A stretch of DNA of 64,000 nucleotides from Bradyrhizobium sp. CCBAU 53351 (GTDB taxonomy: Bacteria; Pseudomonadota; Alphaproteobacteria; Rhizobiales; Xanthobacteraceae): assembly GCF_015291745.1 (NCBI RefSeq), contig NZ_CP030059.1, positions 3,313,501 to 3,377,500 on the forward strand, read 5' to 3'. The translations under genes and the position numbers were made by a program. Under the pieces are notes generated by a model. It made no database searches. It worked only from the letters and a program-made list of their open reading frames with translations, and was not told where the DNA came from. Below are positions 8,217-16,203 of this stretch, piece after piece (within the stretch, counting starts at the first letter, position 1; each line of letters begins with the position of its first letter).

Positions 8217-9348
8217 CGAGCGGCGGCGCCTCATATGTCTTGAAATGGTCGATCATGACCTTGGCGATGGCGACCAGCGGCAGCGCCAGCGCCAGGCCCC
8301 AGATGCCGAACACGACGCCGAGCACGATCTGGAACGCGAACAGCGTGGCCGGCGGGATGTCCAGCGCCTGCCGCTGCAGGATCGGCGTCAGCACGTAGCT
8401 CTCCATGGCGTGCACGCCCATAAAGAGCAGGAAGGCCGACAGCGCCGGGATCCAGCCCGAGGCGAGGCTCGCCAGCACCACGATGACGCCGGCGATGATG
8501 GCCCCCACGGTCGGGATGAAGGCGAGCAGGCCGGCCTGAATTCCCAGGATGAACGAGCCGGGAATGCCGATGAGGGCAAGCCCGATCCAGGTCACCACGC
8601 CGACCGCGAGCATGACGATGATCTGCGCGATCAGCCAGCGCTCGAGCGTCTCGGCGATGCGGTCGATGATGAGGGTGACGCGGGTGCGGTGCCTGGCCGG
8701 CGCCAGGAACAAGAGGCCGTCGTGATAGACGGCGGGCTGGGCGGCGAAGGCGAAGCCCAGGAACAGCACGATGAAGATGTTGCCGACACCGTGGATGGTG
8801 CCGAGCAGCAGCTTGAAGGTCTGGCTCACGATCGCACCGCCGCTGGAGGCCAGCGCGCCCGCGCCGGGCAGGGCACCGCGCGAGGGCGTCGCCGGCGCGG
8901 GCGTCGTCTCCGCCGGCGCCGTGGTCGCGGAATCGGCTGCGCCGTTACCGAGATCGAAGAAGCTGGTGTCGATGCCGTGGCTGTCGAGGAAGGACCTGAC
9001 ATTGGCCAGCTGCGACTTGAGGGTCTTGCTCAGCAGCGAGGCCTGCTCGGCAATGGTGGCGCCGCCGAGATAGGCGATGCCGGCGAGCATCAAAGCGAGC
9101 GCGACGCAGACGATCGCGAGCCGCACCGCATGGGGCAGGGGCACGCGGCGGCCGAGCGCGATCGTCAGCGCGTTGAGGCCGAGACCCAGCAGCATGCCAG
9201 TGAAGATCAGCAGCAGGGTGGCGGCGAAATACCAGGTGAAGGCGAGCAGCGCGGTGAACAGCACGACGCCGATGCCCCCGACCGAAATCGCCCAAGCCTG
9301 ATCTCGAGCAAGGTCGCCGCGGGTCCGGGAGCGTTCATCTTGGGACAT
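8209..9348 (-). CDS. AI-2E (PerM/YdiK) family transporter
   Basis: A 379-residue polytopic inner-membrane protein of the AI-2E exporter superfamily. About seven to eight helices are seen: two near residues 20-70, one near 75-100, then a soluble Ala/Pro/Thr-rich loop (residues 130-165, unusually low in complexity), followed by a second membrane half with the conserved GIPGSFILGIQAGLLAFIPTVGAIIAGV and PILQRQALDIPPATLFAFQIVLGVVFGIWGLALALPL motifs. Members are reported as AI-2 exporters or Na+/H+ antiporters; the substrate here is unknown. The ATG at 9348 is taken; a GTG two codons earlier is possible. It is divergent from the next gene with start codons only about 26 bases apart. Confidence 0.85.
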   Translation of the reverse strand: MSQDERSRTRGDLARDQAWAISVGGIGVVLFTALLAFTWYFAATLLLIFTGMLLGLGLNALTIALGRRVPLPHAVRLAIVCVALALMLAGIAYLGGATIAEQASLLSKTLKSQLANVRSFLDSHGIDTSFFDLGNGAADSATTAPAETTPAPATPSRGALPGAGALASSGGAIVSQTFKLLLGTIHGVGNIFIVLFLGFAFAAQPAVYHDGLLFLAPARHRTRVTLIIDRIAETLERWLIAQIIVMLAVGVVTWIGLALIGIPGSFILGIQAGLLAFIPTVGAIIAGVIVVLASLASGWIPALSAFLLFMGVHAMESYVLTPILQRQALDIPPATLFAFQIVLGVVFGIWGLALALPLVAIAKVMIDHFKTYEAPPLAA

Positions 9349-9374
9349 GGTCACTTCGGGATCCTTTTCAGCGC

Positions 9375-10190
9375 ATGGCGCGCCGCACTCTCTCGATAAA
9401 CGCAGCTGCGATCAAGACCGCGTCAACGCGCTGGTTTGACGGCGGCGCGCTGACGGTGCAGAGCGGTGAGGGCAACAATGGGGGCGGTTTGAGCTTCATC
9501 AGCAAATGGGCGGGTCTGCTCGGGCTTCTGGCCGTGATCGTGATCGGCGACCAGATCCGGATCAACCGGCCCGGCCACAAATATCGCCTCACGGTCGAGG
9601 TGACGACGCCTGAGGGCATCAAGACCGGGTCCGGCATTCTCGCCGTCGTGCCCGACCGCAACTATAACCGCGGTGGCCGTACCACGATGCGCGGGGAGGC
9701 GGTGTTCGTCGATCTCGGCGGCAAAGGCAGAAATCTGGTGGCCTTGCTGGCGCATCGGCAGGACGCCAGGCTGGATTTCGACGACATCAACTATGTCGCG
9801 CTCCGTGCCTACGGCGCCGCGCGTGGCAACCGCGTCTCGTTCAGCGATATCCACCGGCAGACCGGAATCGTTTCGGTGCAGGGCGACCTCGTTCCGGTGC
9901 TCGTGAGTTTTGGCGATCCCAGCGATCCCACGACCGCGCGTCCCGTTGCCGGCGACCATGCGAAGGCGGTTCTGGGCGAGGGCTATGCGATCCGTGGTCT
10001 TAACGCCGAGATCGTGCCCAACGGATTTTGGCCGATTGATTTCGGTGGGCCGCTCGGGGAGCCCGTGACGCGCGGCATCGACGCCAAGCTGCCCTGGCTG
10101 GCCGCGCCTGGCGACGGCGCGGCAACCGCCCTGAAGGCCGCCGGCCTGCCCGCGGGAGGCGAGGCCAGGGAGGCATTTACGCGAAAATAG
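9375..10190 (+). CDS. Conserved hypothetical membrane-anchored protein
   Basis: A 271-residue protein I do not recognise. It has a 40-residue Gly/Ser-rich N-terminal segment, one hydrophobic helix (SKWAGLLGLLAVIVIGDQI), and then an extracytoplasmic-looking beta-rich part. Motifs such as YRLTVEVTTPEGIKTGSGILAV and VRFGDPSDPTTARPV suggest a beta-sandwich; the type II membrane topology is an inference. The start codons of this gene and the divergent PerM gene are about 26 bases apart, so promoters must lie inside coding sequence or the annotated N-terminus is too long. No better in-frame start with a ribosome binding site was found. Confidence 0.6.
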   Translation: MARRTLSINAAAIKTASTRWFDGGALTVQSGEGNNGGGLSFISKWAGLLGLLAVIVIGDQIRINRPGHKYRLTVEVTTPEGIKTGSGILAVVPDRNYNRGGRTTMRGEAVFVDLGGKGRNLVALLAHRQDARLDFDDINYVALRAYGAARGNRVSFSDIHRQTGIVSVQGDLVPVLVSFGDPSDPTTARPVAGDHAKAVLGEGYAIRGLNAEIVPNGFWPIDFGGPLGEPVTRGIDAKLPWLAAPGDGAATALKAAGLPAGGEAREAFTRK

Positions 10191-10280
10191 CATTGCCGTC
10201 CCGCGATCCCTTCTGTTGAATTTGTTCCCTTCGAGGGGCATGTTTGGGGAATCTTCTTTCGGAGAGGCGCGGAACGACAG

Positions 10281-11054
10281 ATGAGAAAGCCGGTCGTCGG
10301 CGTGATCGGGAATTCCCATCGCGTCGAAAATCGATTTCAGGTCCAGATGGTGGGCGAGCGCAATTTGCGCGCCGTGGCCGAGGTCTCCGGCGGCTTACCG
10401 GTGATGTTCGCTGGAGCCCCCGATATCACCGATATCGCGGCCCTGCTCGACACCGTGGACGGCATTATCCTCACCGGCGCGCGGGCCAACGTGCACCCGA
10501 CCCGTTTCAACGTCGACCCCTGCGAGAAGCACGAGCCCTACGACATCCACCGCGACGAGGTGGCGCTGGCGCTCTCGGTCGCCTGCGTTGCCCGCGGCAT
10601 TCCGCTGTTCGGCATCTGCCGCGGCCTGCAGGAGATGAACGTCGCCTTCGGCGGCTCGCTGCATCCCGAGATCCGCGAAATTCCCGGCCGCATGAACCAC
10701 CGCATGCCCAGGCTCGAGAATGGCGAGATCCATCCCGACCCGACCGTCGTGTTCGCCGACCGCCACGACGTCGACCTGACGCCGGGCGGGGCGTTCGCGA
10801 GGCTTCTCGGCTGCGAGAAGATTAGGGTCAATTCGCTGCATGGGCAGGGCATTCTCGAGCCCGGCAAGCGCGTGCTGATCGAGGGCATCGCCGAGGACGG
10901 CACCATCGAGGCGATCCGGATCGCGGAAGCCCCGACCTTTGCGCTCGGCGTGCAATGGCACGCCGAATACGATCCCCAGCACAATCCGATCAACCGCAAG
11001 CTGTTCGAGGCGTTCGGCGAAGCGCTGCTCGCGCGGCAGAAGGCGGCGGCGTAA
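10281..11054 (+). CDS. Gamma-glutamyl-gamma-aminobutyrate hydrolase family (peptidase C26, PuuD-like)
   Basis: A 257-residue class I glutamine-amidotransferase-fold hydrolase; the typed member PuuD releases GABA from gamma-glutamyl-GABA in putrescine catabolism. The nucleophile elbow is FGICRGLQEMN with the active-site Cys, and the catalytic His is in ALGVQWHAEY. LTGARANVHPTRF is the substrate-loop region. The start at 10281 has a GGAGAGG sequence about 20 bases upstream, and no better alternative. It stands alone, with no puu genes nearby, so the substrate is uncertain; other gamma-glutamyl amides are possible. Confidence 0.85.
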   Translation: MRKPVVGVIGNSHRVENRFQVQMVGERNLRAVAEVSGGLPVMFAGAPDITDIAALLDTVDGIILTGARANVHPTRFNVDPCEKHEPYDIHRDEVALALSVACVARGIPLFGICRGLQEMNVAFGGSLHPEIREIPGRMNHRMPRLENGEIHPDPTVVFADRHDVDLTPGGAFARLLGCEKIRVNSLHGQGILEPGKRVLIEGIAEDGTIEAIRIAEAPTFALGVQWHAEYDPQHNPINRKLFEAFGEALLARQKAAA

Positions 11055-11060
11055 CGCATC

Positions 11061-11223
11061 TCTCGCTCGCATGTCCCGGACGCGCTGCAGCGCTCTTGCG
11101 CTTCTGCGCAGAGCCGGCCCAGCGGAGGCGCACTCGCTGATAGGTCGGCCCCGGCTCTGCAGCACACCACCCCGGACGAGCTCCGCATCGGCCGGGCCGC
11201 TGCGCTGCGTCCGGGGCACGAGA
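11061..11223. repeat. Long imperfect inverted repeat (CCCGGACGC type)
   Basis: TGTCCCGGACGCGCTGCAG near the left end and GCGCTGCGTCCGGGGCA near the right end are inverted copies flanking about 120 bases of GC-rich sequence with further internal pairing. It looks like a dispersed intergenic repeat of the Bradyrhizobium group; no ORF is supported inside. Confidence 0.55.
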
Positions 11224-11247
11224 GTGCGGGTGGGACGCTCGCTCCAC

Positions 11248-11329
11248 GTCATTGCGAGCGCAGCGAAGCAATCCCTGAATCTCTCGGCGGAGGCAGCCTG
11301 GATTGCTTTGTCGCGGGCTCCTCGCAATG
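11248..11329. repeat. Dispersed inverted repeat (CATTGCGAG / CTCGCAATG type)
   Basis: GTCATTGCGAGCGCAGCGAAG then CAATCC on the left pairs with GGATTGCTTTGTCGCGGGCTCCTCGCAATG-type sequence on the right, around a 25-base centre. The arms are an obvious inverted pair (CATTGCGAG / CTCGCAATG). This is a common intergenic repeat form in Bradyrhizobium-like genomes. Confidence 0.7.
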
Positions 11330-11569
11330 CCGGAGCAAGGTGCACTGTCCGCATCCTCCAACTCTCGGCTCAATAGCAGACTCGCCTTCTCGCGGCGCGT
11401 ATCGCCCGAGGCTTGCTGTCGTTCGGCGTCCTCGAAAGATCAGAGGACGCAGGGAAGGCCGGGTGCCGGTAATCTTTTTATGGAGAGGCTTGACCCGGTG
11501 TTTTTTCCTGACGCCTCGCGGGGGCTCGATTTCGGTCCGCAGAAAAATTGAGAAATGTCTGCCTAAACA
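11330..11569. other. Rest of repeat-rich intergenic gap, no gene seen
   Basis: This part of the 515-base gap between the C26 hydrolase and the convergent cyclase holds no ORF with convincing coding character. It contains GTCCTCGAAAGATCAGAGGAC, an imperfect inverted sequence, and a T-rich stretch (AATCTTTTTATGG). It may be another repeat or a small RNA locus, but nothing in it proves that. Confidence 0.4.
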
Positions 11570-12373
11570 TCACCCCGCGAGCTTTACGACATAGGCGTCG
11601 ATAAGGTCGGCATAACCCTTGAGACGCAGACTGCGCCGCTCGGCCGCCATGCCGGTCGATGCGTCGCCCCAGACCGCCGAGCTGATGACCATCTCGCCGC
11701 CTTTTGCCGCTGCCACCAGACGTGCGCAGAAATTCATGGGGTCTCCGAGCGCGGCAAACTGGTAGTTGCCGTCCTCCACACCGATCGAGCCGACAAAGGT
11801 CCTGCCCGTATGTACGCCAACGCCGATGGACAGCCAGGGGCCGGCGGGATCGTCATGGCCGGTCGCGCGCAGAAGCGCGAGCCCGGCCTTGACCGCGAGC
11901 CGGCGGTAGTCACTGCCCGAAATACCGGGTGGAAAAATTCCGATCACCTCGTCGCCGACCATCTTGTCGACCACGGCATCGGTCGCCGCGAAGACGTGGG
12001 TCGCCACGCGGAAGAAACGTTGCATCAGCGCGGCAAATTCAGTTGGGCCGATGCGGGCAGCAAGCTCGGTCGATCCGCGCACGTCGGCATAAAGCATTGC
12101 GATCTCGATCTCGGCGCCGCCGCGCTCCTTGGCGAGCACTGTCTCGCACTGCTCGCAGATGTGCGGATTGCGCCGCCACGGCCGAAAGCCGGCAAGCCGC
12201 AACGCCGGCGCCGTGAAGCCGTCGAAACCGACGCAGCAGAGCCGGCAGCGGTTGTCCGCGGTCGGCGACAGCATGCGCATCACCGCGCGGCCGCGGCGGA
12301 GCGAGGGGTGCTCGCCGGCCAGCATCTGCTGCCAGAACGCGTTGCGATCTCGTTCGTCCCTGGGGTCCGACAT
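11570..12373 (-). CDS. Class III adenylate/guanylate cyclase with N-terminal Cys cluster
   Basis: A 267-residue cytosolic protein predicted to form cAMP (or cGMP). Residues 43-76 carry C43, C46, C47 and C73, C76 in a CxxCC...CxxC pattern that resembles a zinc ribbon or an Fe-S or redox site. The cyclase domain starts near 90: the two metal-binding Asp residues are in LYADVRGST (D97) and VGDEVIG (D141), GVGVHTGRTFVGSIG follows, and ALGDPMNFCARL gives the purine-binding and transition-state region (Asn and Arg present). All key catalytic positions look intact. Related proteins are called adenylate cyclase in Bradyrhizobium. A hairpin covers the ribosome binding site (12374-12403). Single gene, convergent with the C26 hydrolase across the repeats. 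Confidence 0.85.
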   Translation of the reverse strand: MSDPRDERDRNAFWQQMLAGEHPSLRRGRAVMRMLSPTADNRCRLCCVGFDGFTAPALRLAGFRPWRRNPHICEQCETVLAKERGGAEIEIAMLYADVRGSTELAARIGPTEFAALMQRFFRVATHVFAATDAVVDKMVGDEVIGIFPPGISGSDYRRLAVKAGLALLRATGHDDPAGPWLSIGVGVHTGRTFVGSIGVEDGNYQFAALGDPMNFCARLVAAAKGGEMVISSAVWGDASTGMAAERRSLRLKGYADLIDAYVVKLAG

Positions 12374-12403
12374 CTAACTTCTCGTTCGATCGCCCGAAGT
12401 TAG
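12374..12403 (-). promoter_or_regulatory. Hairpin directly in front of the cyclase start codon
   Basis: On the minus strand CTAACTTC (12403-12396) and GAAGTTAG (12381-12374) form a perfect 8-bp stem around a 14-base loop, and the ATG follows at once. The likely ribosome binding site GAGAAG lies within the right arm, so the stem would hide it; alternatively it is a protein-binding dyad. Confidence 0.45.
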
Positions 12404-12579
12404 TCTGTTCCATCCTAGTCCGTGGGCGGCAAGCCGGCAACGAGCCTTGTGCGCCATCGCGGTGGCTCAGTTGCTCGCGATCTGCGATTGCCTCAGCGGG
12501 CTGCGATGATGTTCAGTTGTACCGAACCGACCGAGTAGCTACCTTTTCGCATGGTTCTCAAGTTCGGAATTGCATCCAG

Positions 12580-13191
12580 ATGATACGGAGCCTGATTGCC
12601 ACGACCTCCTTTCTGCTCGTCTGTCCCGTACATGCCCAAACCGCGCCGCCGCAGGAAGGCGCCATCACCTGTGTCACGCCCGTGGCACCCGAGGACACCG
12701 AACGGAGCCTGAAACAGCGCTACGGCAAGGACGCCGTGGTGCAGCAGCTGCCCGGCGCCGAAGGCGAGACCTACAAAGGCGTCGTGCTGTTCCCGAAGGC
12801 GCGGGACCGCCGCATCGAGGTCGCCTTCACCGACGACAAAGCCGGCCGCGCCTCCGGCTTGACCTTGCGCGACGCAGGCAAGACCAGCCTGTGGACCATC
12901 GCCGGCATCACGATCGGATCGAGCCTTGCCGACGTGCAGAAGGCCAACGGCAAGCCATTCCTCGTCAGTGGCTTCGAATGGGACTATGGCGGCTTCGTCA
13001 CCGACTGGAAAGGCGGCGCGCTTGCGCGTCCGATGCAAGGCGGCTGTCGGGTGACGATCCGCTTCGGCGGCAAGAGCGGCGCGCCGAGGTCGCTGTCCGG
13101 CGACGGCGTGAAGGCAGCATCCGACAACGCGGCGCTGGTGAAATGGGCCCCCGTCGTGACCGAGATCGGCGTGAATTTTCCGGACAAGTAG
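12580..13191 (+). CDS. Secreted protein of unknown function
   Basis: A 203-residue protein with a signal peptide (MIRSLIATTSFLLVCPVHAQ, cleavage after HAQ) and a periplasmic domain. I do not recognise the family. The mature part has two cysteines (near GAITCVTP and MQGGCRVTI) that could pair, and a conserved-looking GITIGSSLADVQKANGKPF segment reminiscent of small periplasmic modules where a short strand-helix pair (xIxxGSSxxxVxxxxGxP) recurs. The start at 12580 is chosen because it begins the signal peptide; an earlier in-frame ATG lies in non-coding-like sequence. A repeat follows its stop. Confidence 0.65.
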   Translation: MIRSLIATTSFLLVCPVHAQTAPPQEGAITCVTPVAPEDTERSLKQRYGKDAVVQQLPGAEGETYKGVVLFPKARDRRIEVAFTDDKAGRASGLTLRDAGKTSLWTIAGITIGSSLADVQKANGKPFLVSGFEWDYGGFVTDWKGGALARPMQGGCRVTIRFGGKSGAPRSLSGDGVKAASDNAALVKWAPVVTEIGVNFPDK

Positions 13192-13200
13192 GATGTGAGC

Positions 13201-13234
13201 GCGTAGGGCGGATGAGCCGAAGGCGTAATCCGCC
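13201..13234. repeat. Dispersed palindromic repeat (GTAGGGCGGAT type)
   Basis: GCGTAGGGCGGATGAGCCGAAGGCGTAATCCGCC: arms GGCGGAT and ATCCGCC around GAGCCGAAGGCGTA. The same pattern with GGTGGGTT arms is present at 16078-16112, which makes it a repeat family in this genome. Confidence 0.7.
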
Positions 13235-13381
13235 GTCTTGGGTCGAACGCCGTGCATTTGGCGTAAACCAATCAGTAGGAATTGGTCCGGCCTGATTTTT
13301 GCGACTCTGATTTGTTCTTTGAGAACGAAGTGGAGTCAGATGCGGAACGAAAGCTGACGGATCCGACTCGCAAGATCTGTC

Positions 13382-14359
13382 CTACGCCGTCCGCTCCATT
13401 CGCCGCGCGCGATAGGCCTGCGGTGACATCAGGGTCAATTTCCGGAACGCCTTGCGAAAGCTGCTTTCGTCCTCGTAGCCCGTCGTGCGCGCGATGGTCT
13501 TGACCGGCTGCGTCGTCGTCTCCAGCAGCGTGCGCGCGTGCTCGACGCGGCGGCGCATGATGAAGGCTTGCGGCGGCTCGTGCGTGAGCTCCTGAAACTT
13601 CCGGTTCAGCGTGCGCTCGCTGAGGCCGAGCGCGCCGGCAAGGCGCTTGACGGTCATCGGAGCCTTGCCGGTGCGGCGAACCAGGAGGTCCGCCCTGGTC
13701 AGCAGCGGGTCCTGCGAGAGCAGATAGCCGACCGGCATGAAGATCGACTGGGTGCGCTGGGCCGTGTCGATCACGACGTAGTCCGCGCATAGTTTTGCGA
13801 TCTCCTTGCCTTCGACCATCGCGATCAGCCTGAGCAGGAGATCGACCCACGACATCGGGCCGGCCGCGCAGACGATGCGGTCAGCCACGGTGATGACGGC
13901 GTCGGCGGCGAGGTCGATGCTGGGATGTCGCTGCCGCAATTCGCCTTGCAGCCACCAGGTGATGGTGGCGCGGCGGTGGTCGAGCAGGCCGGCGCCGGCC
14001 AGCAGGAATACGCCGCTGCAGAATGCGCCGATCAGCCGGCCGTTGGCGTGCTGCTGCCGGAGCCAGGCGCCGGCCCGGGCATATTGCGGTTGCAGCCGCG
14101 CCGCCGTGACGTGATCGACGAGATTGCCGGGGACGAGGATTGCATCGAAGCGCGTGCGCTGTCCGATCGCGCCGTCGACCGCGATCATCTGGCCGCCGCC
14201 GGCGCGCACCGCTCTGCCGTCGAGCGAGAGCGTCTGCCAGCTGAAGCGGGGTTTTGCGCCGCTCTGCTGCATGACGTGATTGGCGAGCGACAGTATGTCG
14301 GCGACGCCGGCGATCGCCGAATGCATGCAGCCTTCCACGGCCAGAATTGCAAGCTTCAT
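13382..14359 (-). CDS. GlxA-type transcriptional regulator (DJ-1/PfpI domain plus AraC helix-turn-helix)
   Basis: A 325-residue regulator. Residues 1-170 are a DJ-1/PfpI-like (class I glutamine amidotransferase-like) ligand domain, with IGAFCSGVFLLAGAGLL holding the Cys-containing elbow. Residues 220-320 are an AraC-type DNA-binding domain with two helix-turn-helix motifs: RLAGALGLSERTLNRKFQ and PVKTIARTTGYEDESSFRKAFRKLTLMSPQAYR. It is divergent from the tautomerase gene at 14511, with 151 bases between starts, which suggests control of that gene and of itself. The ligand is unknown. Confidence 0.88.
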   Translation of the reverse strand: MKLAILAVEGCMHSAIAGVADILSLANHVMQQSGAKPRFSWQTLSLDGRAVRAGGGQMIAVDGAIGQRTRFDAILVPGNLVDHVTAARLQPQYARAGAWLRQQHANGRLIGAFCSGVFLLAGAGLLDHRRATITWWLQGELRQRHPSIDLAADAVITVADRIVCAAGPMSWVDLLLRLIAMVEGKEIAKLCADYVVIDTAQRTQSIFMPVGYLLSQDPLLTRADLLVRRTGKAPMTVKRLAGALGLSERTLNRKFQELTHEPPQAFIMRRRVEHARTLLETTTQPVKTIARTTGYEDESSFRKAFRKLTLMSPQAYRARRMERTA

Positions 14360-14510
14360 GAGACCTCCAGATGGGACGGCTCGATCCTATCCGATCTGCG
14401 CGCCGCGATGTGGCGGGAATTGCCCGATCTCTGTCTTATCCGCCACTGCCTTGGCGGTCGCGTTCGGGTCACTCTGCCGTCGTCGTCACGCGACATGATT
14501 GGAGAAAGAC

Positions 14511-14774
14511 ATGCCTTACGTCACCATTTCCACCGTCCGCGGCATCCTGGACGCCGCGCAGAAGAAGCAGCTGCTCGAACGCGTCACCGACCTCCTGGTC
14601 GAGGTCGAGGGGCAGGGCAGTGCGGACTTCCGCCGCAACGTCTGGGTCCGGATCGAGGAGCAGGAGCCCACGCACTGGTCGCTTGGCGGCATGCAGCCGA
14701 CCGCCGAGATCATTGCCGGCACGTTCGGTGCGATCGGCGCGGACGGACTGCGGCTTGCGCGGCCGAAGCCGTAA
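14511..14774 (+). CDS. Tautomerase family protein (4-OT like)
   Basis: An 87-residue protein of the tautomerase superfamily. Proline 2 (MPYVTIST), which becomes the N-terminal catalytic base after Met removal, is present. The RxxxW-type middle (RRNVWVRIEEQEPTHWSLGG) fits the family. The start at 14511 is set by GGAGAA five to ten bases upstream and by the need for an exposed Pro; an upstream TTG at 14499 is rejected. Divergent from the GlxA regulator. Substrate unknown, but tautomerases often act on aromatic-degradation intermediates or related oxo acids. Confidence 0.8.
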   Translation: MPYVTISTVRGILDAAQKKQLLERVTDLLVEVEGQGSADFRRNVWVRIEEQEPTHWSLGGMQPTAEIIAGTFGAIGADGLRLARPKP

Positions 14775-14786
14775 TTGCCTGGGCGG

Positions 14787-14856
14787 GTAGGGCGGAGCGG
14801 GACGCATCTCGACACGACCGGCGAGATGATGTCTGGCAGTACCTTACCCGCCCTAC
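14787..14856. repeat. Dispersed inverted repeat (GTAGGGCGG / CCGCCCTAC)
   Basis: Arms GTAGGGCGG at 14787-14795 and CCGCCCTAC at 14848-14856 flank about 50 bases, between the tautomerase and the asparaginase. Same outer motif as the repeats at 13201 and 16078, but with a longer centre. Confidence 0.65.
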
Positions 14857-14926
14857 GTGTGCCGCCCATCTTCGGCCCCATTGCGCGGTTTCGAATAGCC
14901 TGCCGGGGACAGCAGGAGGATATTCG

Positions 14927-16066
14927 ATGATCAGCGACGCCGCCACATCAGCCCCTCACCGGCCTGGCCGGATATCGGGACTTGCCATTCCACTGCTGGC
15001 CTTCGCGCTCTGGTCCGGCTGCATCGGCGCGGCAGCGCTGGCCGCCGAGCCGGGCAAGGATGCTCCGGCTGGCGGCCTGCCGCGCATTCTCGTGCTTGCG
15101 ACGGGCGGCACCATCGCAGGCCAGGCCGACGCGCGCGCGACCGGCGCCTACAAATCCGGCCAGATCACGGGCGAGCAGCTGATGCAATCGGTGCCGGGCC
15201 TGGACAAGCTGGCGAAGCTCAACGCCGAGCAGATCTCGTCGATCGGGTCCCAGGACATGAACGACGAGGTATGGTTCGCGCTGGCCCGCCGCATCCAGGA
15301 TGCTTTCGATAAGAACGAAGCGGACGGCATCGTCATCACCCATGGCACCGACACGCTGGAGGAGACCGCGTTCTTCCTCGACAATGTGGTGCGCGGCGAC
15401 AAGCCGGTGGTGATCGTCGGCTCGATGCGGCCGGCCACGGCAGTCAGCGCCGACGGCCCCGGCAATCTCTACGAAGCCGTGCAGGTCGCCGCCGATCCGC
15501 GCTCGCGCGGGCGCGGCGTCATGGCTGTGCTGAACGACAAGATTCAGGGCGCGCGCTCGGTCACCAAGACCAACACCACCAGCATCGAGACGTTCAGCTC
15601 CGCCAATGACGGCCCTGTCGGCTATGTCGACACCGCCGGCGGCATCCGGTTCATGACCCAGGCCGCGAGCCTCAGGCGCGCGACCTATCCGCTGCCGGCT
15701 GGCGAGCAATTGCCGCGCGTCGCAATCGTCTACTCGCACGCCAACATGGACGCCGTCCCGATCGAGGACGCCATTGCGCACGGCGCCAAGGGCATCGTGC
15801 TGGCCGGTGTCGGCGACGGCAACACCTCGAAGCCGGCGCTCGATGCGCTCGAGGCGGCGGCGAAGAAGGGCATCATCGTGGTTCGCTCCACGCGGGTTCG
15901 TTCCGGCTTCGTCACGAGGAATGTCGAGGTCGACGACGACAAGAACGGTTTTGTGGTGTCCGAGGACCTCAATCCGCAGAAGGCCCGCGTACTCACTCAA
16001 TTGCTGATCGCGGGCGGCGTCACCGCGCCGGCCGAGCTGCAGAAAGCGTTCACGGCGACGTGGTGA
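14927..16066 (+). CDS. Type II L-asparaginase, periplasmic
   Basis: A 379-residue amidohydrolase releasing ammonia from asparagine (or glutamine). An N-terminal hydrophobic stretch (GLAIPLLAFALWSGCIGAAALAAEPG) is a signal peptide. The mature enzyme shows both active-site signatures: RILVLATGGTIAGQAD with the nucleophile Thr in TGGTI, and GIVITHGTDTLEETAFFLDN with the second Thr-Asp pair in HGTDT. The type II form is the usual periplasmic high-affinity class. The start at 14927 has an AGGAGGA ribosome binding site seven bases upstream. It converges on glnA across a shared terminator (16151-16178); the nitrogen theme links them. Confidence 0.92.
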   Translation: MISDAATSAPHRPGRISGLAIPLLAFALWSGCIGAAALAAEPGKDAPAGGLPRILVLATGGTIAGQADARATGAYKSGQITGEQLMQSVPGLDKLAKLNAEQISSIGSQDMNDEVWFALARRIQDAFDKNEADGIVITHGTDTLEETAFFLDNVVRGDKPVVIVGSMRPATAVSADGPGNLYEAVQVAADPRSRGRGVMAVLNDKIQGARSVTKTNTTSIETFSSANDGPVGYVDTAGGIRFMTQAASLRRATYPLPAGEQLPRVAIVYSHANMDAVPIEDAIAHGAKGIVLAGVGDGNTSKPALDALEAAAKKGIIVVRSTRVRSGFVTRNVEVDDDKNGFVVSEDLNPQKARVLTQLLIAGGVTAPAELQKAFTATW

Positions 16067-16077
16067 GGGGACGTAAC

Positions 16078-16112
16078 GCGTAGGGTGGGTTGGCCGAAGG
16101 CGTAACCCACCA
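16078..16112. repeat. Dispersed palindromic repeat (GTAGGGTGGGTT type)
   Basis: Arms GGTGGGTT and AACCCACC around GGCCGAAGGCGT; second copy of the family seen at 13201, 12 bases after the asparaginase stop. Confidence 0.7.
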
Positions 16113-16150
16113 TTGCTCGCATCCGAAAAGACAGAAGAGGTGCCCAAACG

Positions 16151-16178
16151 AAAAGGCGCTCCTTTCAGAGCGCCTTTT
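16151..16178. terminator. Bidirectional rho-independent terminator (asparaginase and glnA)
   Basis: AAAAGGCGCTC / AGAGCGCCTTTT is a near-perfect hairpin with A and T tails on both sides, placed between two convergent genes and able to end both transcripts. Confidence 0.8.
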
Positions 16179-16203
16179 GCTTGTCGCAGAAAGTCCGGGC
16201 CGC

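Noticed and set aside
13925..14926. N-terminal extension of the asparaginase frame to 713 residues
   Set aside because: The extension runs antisense through the GlxA regulator and across the tautomerase; the true start at 14927 has a strong ribosome binding site and a signal peptide.
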